DNA of 14,563 nt from Deltaproteobacteria bacterium (lineage in GTDB: Bacteria > Desulfobacterota > Desulfobacteria > Desulfobacterales > C00003060): the NCBI GenBank assembly GCA_019309815.1, contig JAFDFO010000024.1, positions 1-14,563 of the forward strand, in the 5' to 3' direction. Under the pieces are notes generated by a model. That model was not told the origin of the DNA. It made no database searches and saw only the letters and a list, made by a program, of their open reading frames with translations. Positions within the stretch are counted from its first letter, which is position 1. Each line of letters opens with the position of its first letter. Shown here in pieces: positions 12,483 to 14,563 of this stretch. The translations under genes and the position numbers were made by a program.

Positions 12483-13916
12483 TCACGATGAATTGCCTTT
12501 GACCGAGGTCTCTGTTTTGATTTGATACTTCTCTATCTTGGACAGGAGAGTGGGACGAGAAATTGCGAGGACTTCTGCTGCACGGCTGCGGTTGCCATCG
12601 GTAAATTTCAGGGCTTCTGCAACAACCTTTCTGCCAAAGCGATCCATCAACGTGTGAAACATGTCCCTTGTCTTACCTGAGATTAGCATGTTGCGGATCC
12701 ATTGACCGATCGCTTCCTCCGCTGCTTCATCTCGTTCCACTACAACACCTTCGCTTCGGAGGACCTTGGAGATGTCCGCCATGCTAATGGGGCTACCACG
12801 ACTGAAAATTAGTGCCTTTTGTATCGTGTTCGATAGTTCCCGGACATTACCTTGCCAGGGGTGATTCTTGAGCAATGTTTTTGCGTCCTTCTCTATCCCC
12901 GGATTGTCGATTTCCATCTCCTTAGCAAACCGGCTAAGGAAGTAATCGGCAAGCAGCGGAATATCTTCTGTCCTGTCGCGCAGGGGGGGAATCCAGAGGG
13001 TGACCACCTTCAGGCGATAATAAAGGTCCTCTCGAAACCGGCCCTCTGTCAATCCTGCCTCCAGGTCTCTGTTCGTGGCGGCAACGATACGCACGTCCAC
13101 GGGGATGGCTTCTCGCCCCCCAAGGCGTTCTATGTGCTTTTCTTGGAGCAGGCGGAGAATCTTGGCCTGAATGCTAAACGGCATATCACCAATTTCATCT
13201 AGCAAGATAGTCCCTCCATGGGCTTGCTGGATCTTTCCCACACGGCGACTCGCTGCGCCGGTGAAGGCTCCTTTTTCATAACCAAACAGCTCGCTTTCAA
13301 GCAAGGTCTCGGGAATTGCAACACAGTTGATTACGAGAAAGGGTTTGTCTGCCCGGAGGCTATGTTGATATATGGCACGAGCCACAAGCTCTTTGCCGGT
13401 GCCAGATTCGCCACGGATCAGAACTGTCGCGTCTGTTTGAGCCACACGGCCAATTGCCTTATAGACTTCCTGCATTGGGTCACTTCGGCCAACAATTGCC
13501 TCGGTGGTGGCAATCTCTGGGGCTGCGTCTATCTCGACCCGCGACCGCATAAATCGACCCACCTCAATGGCCTGTTTGATTAGGGTCAAAATGTCGGGAA
13601 TCTCAAATGGCTTCAGCACATACTCAAATGCCCCCAACTTAGTCGCCTCAATCGCAACGTCTGTCGTGCCAAATGCTGTCATCACAATCACAGGAAGCTT
13701 GGGCTCTATCTCGCGCATTGCCCGAAAGGTCTCAAGCCCATTCATCCCGGGCAAGCGCACATCTATTACGACCAAGTCAGGTACAGACTCACGAACCACA
13801 TCGAGCCCCGTCTCGCCAGAGGCTGCAGTACGGACACTGTATCCCTCTTCGGTCAATAGCTTTTCAAAACTCTGCCGCAACTGACTGTCGTCATCAACGA
13901 TGAGAATCGCGCCCAA
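12483..13916 (-). CDS. NtrC-family sigma-54-dependent response regulator
   Basis: The protein is 477 residues if translation starts at TTG 13916, which has GGAGG 8 nt upstream. ATG 13934 has no ribosome-binding site and overlaps the kinase gene. The receiver domain has D8-D9-D10 and phospho-acceptor D52 (VVIDVRLPG). The AAA+ domain carries Walker A GESGTGKE, the sigma-54 contact loop GAFTGA in 'ELFGYEKGAFTGA', and Walker B 'GGTILLDEIGDM'. The C-terminus is a Fis-type HTH ('TDGNRSRAAEVLAISRPTLLSKIEKY'). Once phosphorylated, such proteins bind upstream enhancers, form hexamers and remodel sigma-54 polymerase using ATP. The intact GAFTGA means that it should activate sigma-54 promoters; four candidates with a common palindrome lie directly downstream. 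It follows the histidine kinase gene with 2 bp between stop and start. Confidence 0.95.
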   Translation of the reverse strand: MGAILIVDDDSQLRQSFEKLLTEEGYSVRTAASGETGLDVVRESVPDLVVIDVRLPGMNGLETFRAMREIEPKLPVIVMTAFGTTDVAIEATKLGAFEYVLKPFEIPDILTLIKQAIEVGRFMRSRVEIDAAPEIATTEAIVGRSDPMQEVYKAIGRVAQTDATVLIRGESGTGKELVARAIYQHSLRADKPFLVINCVAIPETLLESELFGYEKGAFTGAASRRVGKIQQAHGGTILLDEIGDMPFSIQAKILRLLQEKHIERLGGREAIPVDVRIVAATNRDLEAGLTEGRFREDLYYRLKVVTLWIPPLRDRTEDIPLLADYFLSRFAKEMEIDNPGIEKDAKTLLKNHPWQGNVRELSNTIQKALIFSRGSPISMADISKVLRSEGVVVERDEAAEEAIGQWIRNMLISGKTRDMFHTLMDRFGRKVVAEALKFTDGNRSRAAEVLAISRPTLLSKIEKYQIKTETSVKGNSS

Positions 13917-13918
13917 TT

Positions 13919-14563
13919 TTACGCCTCCATACATGGTAATGTTATTGTGAAGATCGCCCCTTTTCCCTGTTGCGACTCAACATCAAGCCGGCCCCCGTGG
14001 TCTTCTACAATGCGGGCAGCGATACTTAGACCCAGGCCGGTACCTTCTTCCTTGGTGCTGAAAAAAGGCTGAAACAATTCTTCGTGAATCCCCTCGGGGA
14101 TCCCTGGACCGTTATCGCTTACCCGGATGACAACGACTCGACCAAAAGGTTCGACCTTGTCTTCCTCCTCGGAGATGGCAATCCTGCCACCAATTCCCAT
14201 GGCCTCGCACGCGTTAACCAGGAGATTTACCAGGACCTCTTCCAACTGGTCTGGATCTGCCATGACTTCGGGAAGTCGTTGTGTCCGCTCAAGCTTGAAA
14301 TGCGTATCGTGTGACTCGAGGCGGTGTTTCAGAAGCTGAAGAGCCCTGTCGACGACATCCGAAGGACTCAGCTCTTCTTTCTTGAGCTTCGGGGGCCTGG
14401 AAAACTCCAGAAAATTCCGCACGATGTTTTCAACATGACGAATTTCTGCGGAAACCACTTCAAAGTCTTCTCTTTGAGTTTCAGACAGTTCCAATGAGCG
14501 TCCCAAAGAGAACAACCGCATCTTCACCGATGTCAAGGGGTTCCGGATGCTGTGGGCCATCCC
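13919..14563 (-). CDS. Sensor histidine kinase, 5' part cut off by window edge
   Basis: The visible 214 C-terminal residues contain the HisKA H-box ('MAHSIRNPLTSVKMRL', phospho-acceptor His in HSIRNP) and the HATPase domain: N-box 'NLLVNACEAM', G1 'DNGPGIP', F-box 'FQPFFSTKEEGTGLGLSIA' with G2. The sensory N-terminus is outside the window, so the signal and membrane topology cannot be read. The gene ends 2 bp before the preferred TTG start of the NtrC-type regulator, whose ribosome-binding site is inside the kinase's last codons, so translation is probably coupled. The two are almost certainly cognate partners. Confidence 0.95.
   Translation of the reverse strand, partial: GMAHSIRNPLTSVKMRLFSLGRSLELSETQREDFEVVSAEIRHVENIVRNFLEFSRPPKLKKEELSPSDVVDRALQLLKHRLESHDTHFKLERTQRLPEVMADPDQLEEVLVNLLVNACEAMGIGGRIAISEEEDKVEPFGRVVVIRVSDNGPGIPEGIHEELFQPFFSTKEEGTGLGLSIAARIVEDHGGRLDVESQQGKGAIFTITLPCMEA

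Noticed and set aside
276..14339. Plus-strand ORFs throughout the window
   Set aside because: All lie opposite well-supported minus-strand genes or control regions, lack domain patterns, and have no consistent ribosome-binding sites.
1..14563. CRISPR arrays, tRNA or rRNA genes, insertion sequences, phage or toxin-antitoxin genes
   Set aside because: No direct-repeat arrays, RNA gene motifs, transposase-like proteins or terminal inverted repeats were recognised on reading both strands.

Overview
The window looks like a chromosomal stress-response region from an anaerobic or microaerophilic bacterium. Desulfobacterota (former Deltaproteobacteria: sulfate reducers or syntrophs) is the most likely group, though Nitrospirota-like lineages cannot be excluded. 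The clues are a superoxide reductase, a NifX-like protein with a Gly/Arg-rich tail next to an Mrp/NBP35 ATPase, many universal stress proteins (Usp), and heavy use of sigma-54 promoters. Every gene I accept is on the minus strand, so the window reads from right to left.

Right end (14563-12483): the 3' part of a sensor histidine kinase gene, followed immediately by an NtrC-family sigma-54 activator with receiver, AAA+ and Fis-type HTH domains. Next are four transcription units, each preceded by a strong sigma-54 -24/-12 element and, upstream of that, the same 15-bp palindrome (TTTACAGnCTGTAAA type). Unit D (promoter near 12307): a single-domain Usp and a tandem-domain Usp. Unit C (promoter near 10425): the NifX-like protein, Mrp ATPase and superoxide reductase, possibly followed by a P-type Ca2+ ATPase. 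Unit B (promoter near 5366): a small exported protein and a second tandem-domain Usp. Unit A (promoter near 3477): a stand-alone receiver protein, two single-domain Usp proteins, a CBS-CBS-ACT protein and a truncated sensor-kinase fragment. A fifth sigma-54 promoter near 925, without the shared palindrome, lies just ahead of a cNMP-binding-fold protein and a second receiver protein that runs off the left edge.

The main result is that the palindrome centre lies 128, 129, 130 and 129 bp upstream of the -12 element in the four units. That is what an enhancer (UAS) and promoter pair would look like. The simplest model is that the adjacent two-component system switches on all four units together, giving a compact 'Usp regulon' that couples an unknown signal to stress proteins, superoxide detoxification, Fe-S handling, and possibly ion transport. 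The binding assignment is inference; the palindromes, promoters and spacing can be read directly in the sequence.

The Usp genes include two pairs of paralogues, one member of each pair in different units, which suggests that whole regulatory units were duplicated.
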